Position numbers and translations under genes: made by a program
The notes under the pieces: generated by a model
Database searches by the model: none
The model's input: only the letters and a program-made list of their open reading frames with translations
What the model was told of the DNA's origin: nothing
DNA from: Corella eumyota
Lineage: Eukaryota > Chordata > Ascidiacea > Phlebobranchia > Corellidae
Reading direction: 5' to 3'
Length of the DNA stretch: 64,000 nucleotides
Assembly: GCA_963082875.1 (NCBI GenBank)
Contig: OY720101.1
Location: forward strand, 7,130,001 to 7,194,000
Part shown: positions 1 to 12,522 of the stretch, one piece after another
How positions within the stretch are numbered: position 1 is the first letter of the stretch
How the letters are laid out: each line of letters opens with the position of its first letter

Positions 1-1076
1 TAACAGGTAAATAACTTGAACTTTTTTTTTTTCTTAAATTGAAAAAAGATTTAATTTTAAGTTTTTGTTGATCAAAGTTTGTGACAAAAATATATTATGC
101 ACATCTAAGCGTTTGCAATTTTATTTTAACAGATTCTTAGGTTTTTTTTTTTAAATATATTAACAGGGATTCAGTTAAATATATTTAAACAAAATATAAC
201 TTAAAACTTTCAGTTTAATTTTTTTTAAATGGATAACAAAATTAGTTACAAGTTGTCTACACTTGCTTAGCTTTAGCTCTTACACGATTTTTCCTAAATT
301 ACCCTAACACCAAATTGTTATTTTGCGTCTGCGGGCTATACTTTTGCATTTATAGGACATGCTAAAATCAATTATACGTTAGAGCCCACTGTACTATTAG
401 TAATCTTTTTAGTCATAAAAATACAAAAGGAAAGTCGTTAATTTAAATGTATTAACAGGGTAGAAAATTTTGTTGTTAAATAAGTTTGTGTTTTTTTTGC
501 ATTAGTTTGCTAAAACCCTAATATTTTACTTTAGGAAAACTCTAGGTGTAAATTTATTGTTGATTAAAGCTTATAAAAAAGAATATTATGCACATTTATA
601 AGGCCTTTAGTATTGAAAAACTTGTCGTATTTTAAGTTTAACTATAAATATTTTTTATGTTAAATTTTTGACTTTGTTTTCCAATCAGTAGCCTAAAGCG
701 AAAATTTACTAGGACAAGGTTTTGTTATGTTATGTGTGTTGTGCTATTCGAAATTATGAAGGCGTGTTAAACAAAATGAGCCTATACCTTAATGTAGGTA
801 CTGTAAAATCTTCCTATTTTCAATCAATAATTTACAATCAAATTCACCATTACCATTTATTTAAATCTGAATAAATAATAGGTTGTCACATAAACAGTTT
901 TAAAATTTAATTTTTTGCCAAATGTTGTCTTTTTTCTGGATAAATTGATAAAGTTTGTTCCACCACCCAGTTTTTTAGAATCTGTTAAACAAAATTTGCA
1001 TTACATATTGCTTTTATATTAAAACCATTTTTTTGAAAAATAATAAAGTTAAAAATGAATATTTACAATTTGATTC
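1..1076. other. AT-rich 3' flank of lectin gene 1, no gene seen
   Basis: No coding region is supported here. The part at about 840-960 is a diverged copy of a flank segment that also lies at about 6890-7020, 9060-9180, 16190-16254 and 29570-29690. It carries a TTTATT string at 856-861, a reverse-strand AATAAA that could serve gene 1, whose stop is about 220 bp away. The rest is low-complexity AT-rich sequence in which I see nothing. Confidence 0.5.
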
Positions 1077-2332
1077 CTAAAGGTCCTTGGCACAGATAAA
1101 GTGCATAACCGTCCAGCAGGCAATGTCATTCCAAAGTTGAGTTTCAGCTACCATGTTACCACAATCTTCAACACCCCAGCTATCATTAGGTTCGCCCCAA
1201 CGGAATGCGGTATAATCCAATGGAGAATCATCAATCCAATATAAATCATTTTTGTGACCTTCAGCGTTTTCAATTCGATGCATTCCGATATAATAGCGTT
1301 CTTGTTCAACTAAGTAAAAAAGTTTAATGTATAAGCGGTGGTATTGGGACAAGCAAAATATTACTTTTAATTTACTCCATATATTAAAATAATTGGATTC
1401 CACAATAACATAAAAAACGTACGATGAAGTGTGTGAAGCTGCTTTTTAAGGAAAGCTTGAATTCTATCAGTCTTAACCATGACCAGTGTGCTTCTTCTTT
1501 CAACGCAAGCATATATTGCGTTGTCAAAAGTGAGCTGAGAAGTAGATATGTAATATTGCTGATTACCGTTTTTGTACCAATTCTCAACGATGGGTGCAGG
1601 TCCTGTTAATTAAAATTTAGAAGAATGTGTTTACAACTTTGTGTTTATCACTTTAAACTTACCAAAGTGCTTAAACGTTGTTTATATTCCTTTGTGGGTG
1701 GAGTGAAGATAACGCTAACGTGCTTTATAACATATTATATAATAAAGTTAGAAATTTCAATGCATACTTGCAGTTTTTCGTTGACAAATAAAATTAAGTG
1801 TTGCATCACATCTAACATCGTTCCATAGTTGGGTCCTTGAAAATAGTTCTCCACAATTTTCAACAAACCAAGCGTTATTCGGTTCACCTTCTGCCCAAGC
1901 AGAATATTCTATGCTGGATCCGTCAATCCAAGTGAGTTCGCCATGAGCGTTTCGTTCAAGGCCAATAAAGTATTCAACGGCTTCATCGCCTGAAAGTTTT
2001 GAATAAACAGAACGACTAAAATCAATTATTTTTTTATAGTTGTGATTATTAAAAACAGGAAAATTACGTTTTTTTAAATTAATAACTAAAAACAAACTAC
2101 CGTGAATAGCTTTAATAGTTTCTATGAGAAAAGCTTGAATTTGATCGCTGTCAACCTTGACGAGTGCTGCTCCCCTCTCTTCACATGCTAATTTAGCATT
2201 TTTCTCATTGAGCTGCGTGTTTGAAAAAAAATAATTATAACTGCCACTCGTATACCATTTATCATTCTGAGCACCGTTAACAGACAAACTGCTAAGGCCT
2301 AAAACCAGGACTACGAACGCAAATGAATTCAT
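1077..2332 (-). CDS. Secreted two-domain C-type lectin, gene 1 (divergent paralog)
   Basis: Four exons can be read on the minus strand: 2332-2101, 1989-1768, 1602-1423 and 1309-1077, all with GT-AG introns of 111, 165 and 113 bp. The spliced product is 288 residues. It starts with a hydrophobic signal peptide (about residues 1-20) followed by two C-type lectin domains, about 24-150 and 158-287. Each domain has the four canonical cysteines plus an EPN motif and a WND motif, which in this family bind calcium and mannose-type sugars. The protein should be secreted and may act in recognition or defence; that role is inferred. Compared with genes 2-7, its second domain has replacements beside the binding site (W247F, N254D, N260D), while the calcium ligands E251, N253, E259, N272 and D273 remain. 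It is head-to-head with gene 2. The start is the ATG that opens the signal peptide, in the same place in every paralog. Confidence 0.9.
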
Positions 2333-2715
2333 TATAACGATACTACAAAATTTTTTTTAACTTTATGAAAAAATCTGTCAAAATTTTTTTAAGTTATTAG
2401 TAAATTCGATAAAGTATTTCACTTTAGTTAAAAAGCAACAAACGCATATAAACTTTTAAATTTAAAATAAATTCAAACGATTAATATTTTTAATATTATT
2501 CGAGGATAAAAAGATCTAAATAAAAAGATGAAGACAACTAAAAGATTAAAACAACTTTAACTTATAAAAGCCATACAAAATCACTATAGTTTTTAATTTC
2601 ATAACCAAGTTACTATATCATTGAAATTTTTGATGTTTTTCAATTTTTATTATAGTTACTTAGTTGAACTAAAGTGTTGATCAAAATTTGATGTTTTAAC
2701 TTGGATGGTGCGCTG

Positions 2716-2722
2716 TTTTATA
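2716..2722 (-). promoter_or_regulatory. Candidate TATA box of lectin gene 1
   Basis: On the minus strand this reads TATAAAA in the context CTATAAAACAG, the same context as the candidate TATA box of the plus-strand genes. It lies about 384 bp from the start codon, so a 5' untranslated leader, possibly containing an intron, would be needed. Confidence 0.4.
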
Positions 2723-3637
2723 GCCGATCACCGGAAAGCAGTTTTTTTTGCTTTTCGTTTTATCTAAACACAAACACTTAACAAAAATTTTCCGAATTTT
2801 AATGTGTTTACATCGTTAAATAAAATCGCGAAGAGTAAACAATATTATGGTAGGTAAACATTAAAGTTTTTCGTTAATTAGTATTTCTTGTTTATCATAC
2901 AGTAAGTAATACGACAAGTGGAATTTTGACTTTAACGAAAAATGATTGGAAAAATTTTTGGTTGTTTGTGGTACATTTATCACCACCAGCACAAAATTTT
3001 TCATGTTTTAACGACCAAAAATGTTCCCTCCAAATGTCGATTCAGTTTGTTTGATAATGTTAGCCAAAACATACTGAAAATTGTTAACACAACGATTTAT
3101 ATTTTAAAATCTAAGTTTTATTATTTAATAGTAAAACTTGACACACTGCAAAATTTTAGATTTAATAAATGTTTTTAATAATCAACATTTATAGTTAGCG
3201 TTCTTGGTAAATATTTAAAGCATTTGTTTAATGTTGTTAATACTATGTGTTAATATTTATTAAATTTAACTTATTTTTATTTTTTATTATAAATATTGGG
3301 AAGTATTAGTTGGTTAACAACACATCCAATATAAGAATTTATTGCAGGTGTCTAAACATATTTTGGACGTGGTGTATTTTAATTACAATTTTATCGCAGC
3401 GCTTTTTATTTGATAGTCAAGCATAAAACTTTAGATAAAATTTATATGAGAAAATAAAAATAAAACTTGATATATTTGAAACCCAAAAACTTTAATGTTT
3501 ATTTACCAGGAATTTTAACAAAAGTTTCAATACACAAAACTTTACAATTTATGTATACATTATATTTTGTTAAGGTTTCGAAAATTTTTAAACAATTATT
3601 CAAGGCAAGACAACATCCGCCATTACCAACGAAAACC

Positions 3638-3644
3638 TATAAAA
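3638..3644 (+). promoter_or_regulatory. Candidate TATA box of lectin gene 2
   Basis: TATAAAA in the context CCTATAAAACAGTGAAC, preserved at the same distance in genes 4 and 6. It is about 256 bp upstream of the ATG. A possible leader-intron acceptor (TTTTCATAG) lies near 3851. Confidence 0.45.
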
Positions 3645-3899
3645 CAGTGAACAAGTCGAGGCTAATTATCATTTATTGATCAAGAATTGGCTTTAAGATT
3701 TAAATGGTATTGGTTCAAGCAAAATTAAAAAAAATATTTTGTAATATTTTTTTTAATTAAATAAGTTAACTTGAAGCGATGAATTAGAATAAATAAAGCA
3801 TAAAAATAATATTTTTTAAATTACTAATATTAACTACTAATATTTTCATAGAACTTTTTTTTATTAAATTTAAAACAAAAACCGTGTGGTATCGTTGCT

Positions 3900-5071
3900 A
3901 TGAATTCGCTTGCATTCGTAGCCCTTGTTTTATGCCTTAGCAGCTTGTCTGTTAACGCTGCTTTAAATGATAAATGGTATTCGTTCGGTAGTCACGATTA
4001 CTTTTTTTCAAATACGCAACTCAACCAGAAAAATGCTAAACTAGCATGCCACGAAAGAGGATCACATCTTGTCAAGATTGACAACGATCAAATTCAAGCC
4101 TTTCTTATTAAAACCATAAAGGCTAATCACGGTAGTAATTTTTCTTTGACTGTTCTTGTTTATATAAAAAATTACTTATCTTTTTCTATACCAAGTTAAA
4201 AAGATATTTTACTGGTTTAAAATTTTGTTTTTAATTTTGATTGAAAACTTTAAGGCAACGAACGTGTGGAATACTTTATTGGTCTTGAACGAAACGCTCA
4301 CAATATAATTACCTGGATTGACGGGTCAACTGTGGTATATTCTGCTTGGGCAGAAGGCGAACCTAATAATGCTTGGTGGTCTGAAAATTGTGGACAACTA
4401 TTACCAATGACCCAACAATGGAACGACCTCAGATGTGATGCAACAATCAATTTTATTTGCCAACGAAGAAACAGAAGTATGCAATAAAACTAAATTTAAT
4501 ATTATTAGTTACTAATCTAACAAATACTTATTAACAGCCCCGAAACCTATCGTTGAGGAATGGTATAAAAACGGAAATCAACAATACTACATTTCTACCT
4601 CTCAGCTTACTTTTGACAACGCTATATTAGCTTGCGTTGAAAGAAGAAGCACACTGGTCATGGTTAAGACTGATAGAATCCAAGCCTTCCTTAGAAAGCA
4701 GCTTCACACAATTCACCGTACGTTTTCAGGATTTTAAATAAAAGTTCACTGTATTAAACTATCACAGTTATCTAAATACAATGTTTTGCCAGTAACTAGT
4801 ATAATTATTAAAAAACTACATCAAACTGATTGATTTAGGTGAACATCACCGATATTATATCGGAATACATCGAATTGAAAACGCTGAAGGTCACAAAGGT
4901 GATTTATATTGGATTGATGATTCTGCTTTAGATTATACTACATGGCGTTGGGGCGAACCTAATAATTCCTGGGGTGTTGAAAACTGTGGTAACATGGTAG
5001 CTGAAACTCAACTTTGGAATGACATTGCCTGCTGGACGGTTATGCACTTTATCTGTGCAAAGGATATTTAA
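3900..5071 (+). CDS. Secreted two-domain C-type lectin, gene 2
   Basis: Exons are 3900-4131, 4255-4476, 4538-4717 and 4839-5071, with GT-AG introns of 123, 61 and 121 bp, all interrupting codons after the first base. The 288-residue product has a signal peptide at about 1-20. Domain 1 has cysteines 50, 123, 138 and 146, EPN at 113-115, E121 and ND at 134-135. Domain 2 has cysteines 184, 261, 276 and 284, EPN at 251-253, E259 and ND at 272-273. These match the five calcium-2 ligands of mannose-binding protein in order and nearly in spacing, so both domains are predicted to bind mannose-like sugars with calcium. There is no membrane anchor. Exon 1 alone runs into a stop inside intron 1, so splicing is needed for a full protein. 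Its introns are almost as similar to those of gene 4 as its exons are. Confidence 0.93.
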
Positions 5072-6770
5072 GAAAGTAAACTCTAACGTAAATATTTTTT
5101 AAAACACAGTTAAAATTTTTTTTTTAAATGTTACAACTTAAAAAAACGACAGTGTGTTCACCTGTTTAAAAAATCAAATTTTAATATATTTTACTTTTAT
5201 TTGTTTCTAGAATACTAAAATGATCTGGGTGAATTTAAGTAACTTGATTTAATTATTTGGAAAAAGAACGATATATTTTACAAAGATAGTGTTTTATTTC
5301 ATATGTAGTTTTTGTTTTGACTTTTCTTTACACAGACTTAAATAAATGGTTATGGAAAATTATTTGTGAAAATTGGTTTATTTGCAAAAGTGTTTTATGC
5401 TATAGTATGTACAAAATTAAAAAAATCAGATATCGATATTAAATTCACAAAATGAATTTTAGTAATAGTCTGTTTAAAAATCCTGTAAGATATTGAACCA
5501 GTGTGAATTTATCGTCGTATACTTTTACGCTTGACCGATTTTATGTTCTTTCTTTAGCCAAGTATTGTCAGAGATAAGATATAAATTTAGCGTGTTAGTT
5601 TTATCTGTTTTAATCTAGTCTAATCTTATGTTTAATTTTATGTACTTTGTGTAAATTAAGTATAAAGGATAAACTGAATTACCAAGCCAACGAGATTTTA
5701 CCATACCGATATATTGTTCAACTGGGCTTTGTCTTAAAATAGTTTGGTAAGCACGTGTTTTATAATGTTTTCAATACTGTTAATTTGAGTGTTTTATAAT
5801 GTTTACTGTTATCTTAAGATAATTGTGTAGGGTATTTTGTATTATTAGTAGCTTATATATGTTTCTTTGTTTTAGAAACCGTATTTTTCATCGATCTGTG
5901 TGCACCGTTTTTCGTTATAAGAATTGTGTTGTCCTATTGTTGCGTCATATGAAGGGCTAACAATAATAAGTTCAAAGAAAGTTAAACTGGTGTGATTGAT
6001 GTCTAAACGAGTTAATAACTATAACTAAGTCTAATGTTGGTGATTGAATATTTCTGCTACTCGTCTGAGTGTATCAAAGCCGCACTTACTGCAAGGACGA
6101 CGTAACAAATCCTTTAAATGATTTTGTCTTAGTAACTAAAGTTAAAGTTATATTATTATTTCAAATTGCATGCACTTGCGACACATAAACAACTAAATGC
6201 ACAAGCACATTTTAAACACAAAAAATATTCCAAGTTAGGAAATAACTAATCTTGAAATTTGCTTACTTTCCTAAAAGTCAAAGTTCATTTTGGTTTATTG
6301 TAGCTTATAAGTTGATGCTTTTATCAGACTACCCTTTAATATTAGTTTGTTTAACAAAACTTTGTATTCTATACTATCACCAAATGGCAAAAATATTAAA
6401 GTTACGATGAAAATTAACGTACTCAGCAGTTAACCGGTCGTATTTACCGTGAGTTTATAATAAAAGAATCACATAGCTTATTTTACTTAACTTTTCTACT
6501 TGTGATTTTAACTTGAAATTGTCAAGAAGAAATATTTGTAATAATTTGGGATATTAAACATTTAGCTAAACTTTTTTTAGCTAAACATAGAACAAACCCC
6601 TAATAAATACTCCACAACTGTAGGGTTGTGAATATGTTTTAAGCCAAATTTAAGTTGTAATTTTTAAGTGCTAAGCTTAAACTGCGCTCACATCCAAAAG
6701 TTACTGGAAATTAATTAAAATTTTTTACGTGCGCAAATTTCAAGGTTTATGGGTACATGCGTTATCTCTT
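5072..6770. other. Intergenic region between lectin genes 2 and 3
   Basis: No gene is supported. About 5072-5350 is the 3' flank of gene 2 and aligns with 13695-13970. About 6290-6720 is a diverged copy of about 10070-10690 and, more weakly, 14280-14660, showing an older round of local duplication. The stretch at about 5350-6290 has no counterpart that I recognise elsewhere in the window. Confidence 0.5.
5341..5346 (+). terminator. Candidate polyadenylation signal of gene 2
   Basis: AATAAA 270 bp past the stop codon, in a context (CTTAAATAAATGG) that is kept after genes 4 and 6. Confidence 0.4.
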
Positions 6771-9700
6771 TAATATCGGTTAAAGTTAGCAATATTGACA
6801 AACAAACCAATGTTAAGTTGGGGATAAAATGACAATATTATTAAAAGTCATTTAAATATTTTGTAGGGTAAAAATAACAAAACAATTTTTCCAACCATTT
6901 ATTAAAATCTGAGTAAAAACACGTAGTTACGCAAGCACAATAATAAATGAAAAAATATCTTTGTTAAATGTTGTTCTTTTTCTGGATACAAATGTCTAGA
7001 AAACTTCACCCAAATCTGTTTATAATTGTTGAAACCTAATCCAAATATTTTTTTTTAAATAGTTTGTTAAGTATTTTCTTTTATGTCACATAAATATTGG
7101 TTTTTATTTTATAGACCTATACAGATTATTACAGTTTTTATCAGCCAAAGAAACAAATATATTTACATTATTTAATTAAATATCCTTTGCACATATAAAG
7201 TGCATAACCGTCCAGCAGGCAATGTCATTCCAAAGTTGAGTTTCAGCTACCAATTCACCACAGTTTTCAACACCCCAGCTATTATTAGGTTCGCCCCAAC
7301 GCCATGCAGTATAACTTAAAGCAGTTCCATCAATCCATTCCAACTCATCTTTGTGACCTTCAGAGTTTTCAATTCGGTGCATTCCGATATAATGTGTGTG
7401 GTGCTCACCTGAATCGAAAAGTCTAATATGTTGCAATATTGATAAGACCGACTTATTCGACCTATATACGATTGTTTTAATTTACTCATTATAAATCAAA
7501 TATTACAATATGTTTATATTCAAAAAATGCAATGTATATGTTAAAAACATACGGTGAATTGTGTGAAGCTGCTTTCTAAGGAAAGCTTGAATCCTATCAG
7601 TCTTGACCATGACCAGTGTGCTTCTTCTTTCAACGCAAGCATATATTGCGTTGTTAAAAGTGAGCTGAGATGTAGATATGTAATATTGCTGATCACCGTT
7701 TTTGTACCATGTTTCGACGATTGGGCTTGGCCCTGTTGATTAATATTAGTTTAACCGTAAATTTATTTTAATCTCTTTTAGTATAAATTTGGCAATTTTT
7801 TTTAAGTTTTGATAATTAAAATTTGTCTATTTTTATTTTTTGTTAACGTAAATTTCGTTGTTACAAAGGGTTTTAAATCTTACTTGCGTTTCTTCGTTGG
7901 CAAATAAAATTAGTCGTTGCACCACAATTAACGTCATTCCATTGTTGGGTTCTTGCTAATAGTTGACCACAATTTTCAGACCACCAAGCATTATTAGGTT
8001 CTCCTTCTGCCCAAGCAGAATATACCACCGTTGATCCGTCAATCCAAGTGATTATATTATGGGCGTTTCGTTCAAGGCCAATATAGTATTCCCTTGGTGT
8101 GTTTCCTAAAAGTAAAAAAAGGAAAAAATATAAAAACAAAATATAAAATAAAGAAATCTTTTTTTTTCTATTCAATTTGTTTCTAAACTTTAAAAAAATT
8201 TGTTACCGCTAATAGAACGAATAGTTTCAATGAGAAATGCTTGAATTTGATCGCTGTCAACCTTAACTAGTTTAGCTTTTCTCTCTTCGCATGCTAACTT
8301 GGCATTTTTCTGGTTCAGCTGCGTGTTTGAAAAGAAGTAGCCGTAATCGCCACTCGAATACCATTTATCATTCTCAGCACCTTTAACGCACAAGCTGCTA
8401 AGGCATAAACCGAAAACTACGATCGCAAACGAATTCATTATAACAATATCTCACAATTTTTATTGAAACAAATCTGTCAATACGCAAAGTAATATAATCA
8501 AAAACCCCGTTTTGCTACTGAGCAAAGATTTAACTTGTTTAACGTATTAGAACAGCTAATGATTACAATTTAGTAAAAAAGCATATTTTACTGCAATTTT
8601 ATATATTGCTTTTACCACTTATTTCTTTACAGTGAAATAATTCCTTTAAAAGAATATTTTTATTCATTTAAAGTGAATTGTTTGATCAAAAATTGATACA
8701 TAACATTGAACCGGGCGGCATTTTAAAGGCTTTTGCCGGATATCATCGGATATTTACATTTACGTTATTTAATTATTAAAATTTTTATCTAAACTTTAGT
8801 GTTTACATAACTTTTTGTCGAGATTGGAATTTTTTAAAGTATTTTGTAAACATTGAAATTTTTTCATGAAGCTAACAATTGTTTGTGCATTACGTAAAAT
8901 TGCATTTACATTTGTATCTGATATTAGTTGTAGTTTTAACTTGAAATTGCTACCAAGGAAGAACTGTAATAAATTGTGGTTTTGATTAGGCGTAGGCCTA
9001 CGTTAGATAAATACATTTCATTAGCCTAACAAGTGACTCTATGATATTTCTAGTTTGTTTCTGGATTTTGTATTCACTTTTTTTTACTAAATCCAAGTAA
9101 ATAATACATTGTTTTAATAGCACAATAATAAATAAGTTAATATCTTTGTAAAATATTGTTCTTTTTTCAAATTAAAGAAGCAATTCATATTATAATTGTG
9201 AAAACTTTATAAAAATAAAGTTTGTTAAAATGTTAGTTTTTTTAGTAAGAGGGTAAACACTTTTTTATGTACACTAATTTGTTGGCTATTTAAAAAAAAT
9301 GTTAAATAGTTTTAAGTACTTACCAGTTGGTTTTTATGAAAATAAATTAAACTGGAACTGCGGGATTGACTTTGATAACTTTATCAAAACTTTTTAAAAC
9401 GATAAGAAAAACATTTTCTTTTTTTGTGGTATATAATGGCTTTAAATTTTTTGTTATTATTTGCGGATTATTTGTTCATTAATTTTGTTCTTTACAATAT
9501 ACGTAAAATTTTTTACAAAATAAATGTATATGGCTCACTTATAATAAGTAAAACTTCATTTAAAAAAAAATAAAAAGATTATTTAAATTTATATAAACGT
9601 ATTTTTTTAGTTTTTTAACTGCAATATCATAGAAAACGAATAGGTTTAATGTTGAAAAGGTATTTGTTAAATTAACCTTTTTTTAATCCTGGTTTGTTCA

Positions 9701-10825
9701 CAAAATGAAAAGTTTTTGTTAAGTGTTATGAAATCAAGTTACAAACCTTTATGTTTTTGGTTCAAGATGCACCAATCCAAAATTGTCCTTAAGTTTGTAC
9801 GTTCGCTAAGAATAGTATATCACACTATAGCACAATTTTCCATAACACATATTTAATTGTTAAAAAGGAAAATATAGTTAGCAGCAATTGTCAATATTTT
9901 ATATGTTTTGTGTAAGCAACAGTTGTTGTTATAAAGTGGCAATCTAGTTAAAATGCGTTTATGCTTAAAACTTACCAATAATTTCTAATGGGAATTTGTA
10001 ATGAGCGAAAATTCTCAAGTTTATGTTTATATATTCCTTGATTGATGCTTGGAAAATTTTTTTATCGTAGCCTATATGTTGATGCTTTTATCAGACTACC
10101 TTTTATTATTGGTTTGTTTAACAAAACTTTGTATTCTATACTATCACCAAATGGCAAAAATATTAAAGCCACAATTAAAATTAAAGCACTCAGCACTTGT
10201 GAGTTTAATAAATAAAAAAACCACATAGTTTATGTTACTTAATTTTTCTACCTGTGATTTTAACTTGAAATTGTCACGAAGAAAAATTTGTAATAATTTG
10301 TGATATTAAACATTTAGCTAAACCTTTTTTTCTTATTTTACATTCTGTGTGGCGTTAAAAAATTTTGTGGTTAATTAAATAGTGACCTTTTTTCTAAGTT
10401 ACTATGGTTGATTTATTTGTTAATAGACTACAACATACCAAAGGTTTAAAGTTAAGGCTAATGTCTCCCTATTTACGTATATTGAGATCGTTAAATTATA
10501 CCCTTCACAGAACAAACCCCAAATAAATATTCCACAACTGTAGGGTTGTGAATATTTCAAGTGCTAAACTTAAACTATTTTCAAGTGCTAAACTTAAACT
10601 GCATTTACATCTAGAAGTTAATGAAAAATAATTTAAATTCTCTACGAGCGGCAATTTCATGGTTTATGGGTACATGTGTTAGAACTCTAAAGGTTTGTTA
10701 AAGCAAAAAAATAATTACACAAATTTTAAGTCAAAACAATTTATCTTCTTCTATATAGTATATGGATTTCTAAATTTGGTGCGTTCCATCACAGAATAAC
10801 TAAAATGAATTGCGACTCGAGTTTA
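6771..10825. repeat. Duplication module L, copy 1 (L1)
   Basis: First copy of the segment carrying a minus-strand lectin and its flanks; L2 starts at 29444 and L3 at 58808. The left edge is where similarity to the Y-flanked copies starts (TAATATCGGTTAAAG). About 8439-10825 is noncoding, AT-rich and shared by all copies; it includes a 12-bp palindrome, CGTAGGCCTACG, at 8991-9002. L1 differs from L2 and L3 at many scattered sites but matches L2 near its right end. Confidence 0.85.
7176..8438 (-). CDS. Secreted two-domain C-type lectin, gene 3
   Basis: Minus-strand exons are 8438-8207, 8105-7884, 7732-7553 and 7408-7176, with GT-AG introns of 101, 151 and 144 bp. Exon lengths and codon phases equal those of gene 2, giving 288 residues. 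Both lectin domains keep the EPN, downstream Glu, WND and four cysteines. Features of the minus-strand subfamily are an MNSFAIVVFG signal start, a GNTPREYYIG stretch at the exon 1/2 junction, and a WNDVNCG string in domain 1. It faces gene 4 head to head across about 4.1 kb that includes module R1. A TTTAAAA string at 8721-8727 (minus strand) is in the place of the TATA box of the other genes. The calcium and sugar binding is known for the motif, not shown here. Confidence 0.92.
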
Positions 10826-11429
10826 AAAATATTTATTGTACAAGAATTGTTATTATGTTTACATCGTTTAAAGTATTATAGGTTCACATAAATGTTGTAA
10901 AAAAGTTATACATAATATTCATTTTAGGGGTAAATTTATCAAATTAATAATTTTTTGTTTACACTGATTTATTAACCAGGTTTCGTTGAAGGTATTCAAA
11001 TTAAAATGTTTAAAATAAACACGGCTTACTATAATTTATTGGATTTATATTAAATAAAGTTGCCAACCACAAATACATTTTTTGAAATCGCCGAAAAACG
11101 TGGTAGGCTATTAATGTTAACAAAAGCCAATTACTAATAAATAAACGCGAATAAAAGTATACAGTACTTGGGCATAAAACATATATAAATGTTTGTATAG
11201 TTTCAAGACTTTGCTCTAATAAAGCGTTTTTTTTTAACTTTTTATGCATAGTCTATAGCTTTTGAAACTGACTTTAACGTGACAAAAAAGAGATATTTTT
11301 ACTTCGCCGTTAAATGTTATATTAATTTCGTCTTTTAGTTTGTTTGTAAAAAATAAAATTCCTAACACTATCAAAAAAATGTGGAAAATAGTAAAGGAAG
11401 AAAAACCAGTGCGTTAGTTAACAATAAAG
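10826..11429. repeat. Module R, copy 1
   Basis: A 604-bp segment present five times (10826, 28661, 33504, 58025 and 62859). It contains a 79-residue reading frame on the minus strand (11010-11249) with no recognisable domain; this frame is disrupted in the fifth copy, so I do not call it a gene. R copies lie at the junctions of every rearrangement in the window. Confidence 0.85.
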
Positions 11430-12261
11430 TTAACTAACGAATTTTAATGTGTTTACATCGTTAAATAAAATCGCGAAGGGTAAACAATATTATGGTAGGT
11501 AAACATTAAAGTTTTTCGTTAATTAGTATTTCTTGTTTATCATACAGTAAGTAATACGACAAGTGGAATTTTGACTTTAACGAAAAATGATTGGAAAAAT
11601 TTTTGGTTGTTTGTGGTACATTTATCACCAACAGCACAAAATTTTTCTTGCTTTAACGACCAAAAATGTTCCCTCCAAATGTCGAATTAGTGTGTTTAAT
11701 AATGTTAGCCAAAGCATACTGAAAACTGTTAACACTTATATCGTAATAAAAATTTCTTTTTCCTTACTGGTAAAATTTTACACATTGCATCTTAGTATTC
11801 TGGATCTATCTATCAAGTGTTCCTTAATAATAAACATTAATAGTTGAAAAAGCATTTTTAATAAATATTTAAAAGCATTTGTTTAATGTTGTTAATACTA
11901 TGTGCTAATATTCATTAAATTTAACTACTTTTTATTTTTTATTTTAAATCCAATATAAGAATTTTTTGCAGATGTCTAAACATATTTTAGACTTGGTGTA
12001 TTTTAATTACAATTTTATCGCAACGCTTTTTATTTAATAGTCCAGCATAAAACTTTAGATAAAATTTATATTAGAGAATAAAAACAAAATTTAATGTGTA
12101 TGTAACCAAAAAATTTAAATGTTTATTTACCCGGAATTTTAACAAAATTCCAATACACAAAACTTCACAATTTATGTATATATTATATTTTGTCAAGGTT
12201 TCGAAAATTTTTAAACAATTAATTCCAGAAAAGACAACATCCGCCATTACCAACGAAAGCC

Positions 12262-12268
12262 TATAAAA
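12262..12268 (+). promoter_or_regulatory. Candidate TATA box of lectin gene 4
   Basis: TATAAAA, about 255 bp ahead of the ATG, in the same context as in genes 2 and 6. Confidence 0.45.
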
Positions 12269-12522
12269 CAGTGAACAAGTCGAGGCTAAATATCATTTAT
12301 TGATCAAGATTTGACTTTAAGATTAGAATGGTATTGGTTTAAGCAAAATTAAAAAAATGATTTTGTAATATTTTTTTAAATTAAATAAGTTAACTTAAAG
12401 CGATGAATTAAAACAAATAAAGTATAAAAATAATATTTTTTAAATTACTAATATTAACTTCTAATATTTTCATAGAATTTTTTTTATTAAATTTAAAACA
12501 AAAACCGTGTGGTATCGTTGCT

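Larger units (their letters stand above)
2333..3899. promoter_or_regulatory. Shared upstream region between head-to-head lectin genes 1 and 2
   Basis: This 1567-bp interval separates the two divergent start codons and should hold both promoters. Each side has a TATAAAA string in the matching orientation. From about 2795 it aligns with the upstream region of gene 4 (from about 11437), with many small indels. Both genes have a GTATCGTT string just before the ATG. No protein-coding gene is supported: the reading frame at 2942-3178 drifts between copies without any bias toward silent change. Confidence 0.5.

Noticed and set aside
4135-4199. Independent short lectin fragments suggested by separate reading frames in each gene
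   Set aside because: The frames join cleanly through GT-AG introns with matching phase into one 288-residue product, so each cluster is one gene.
7554-7739. Plus-strand 61-residue frame (also at 1424, 30231 and 59595)
   Set aside because: It is the antisense shadow of lectin exon 3.
11010-11249. A 79-residue hydrophobic reading frame on the minus strand in module R
   Set aside because: It is repeated only because R is repeated recently, shows no domain, and is disrupted in R5 (near 63040-63270).
11587-11847. Plus-strand frame starting MIGKIFGCLWYIY upstream of genes 2, 4 and 6
   Set aside because: Between the old copy at 2942 and this one most base changes alter residues, and the ends diverge with indels, so no coding constraint is visible.
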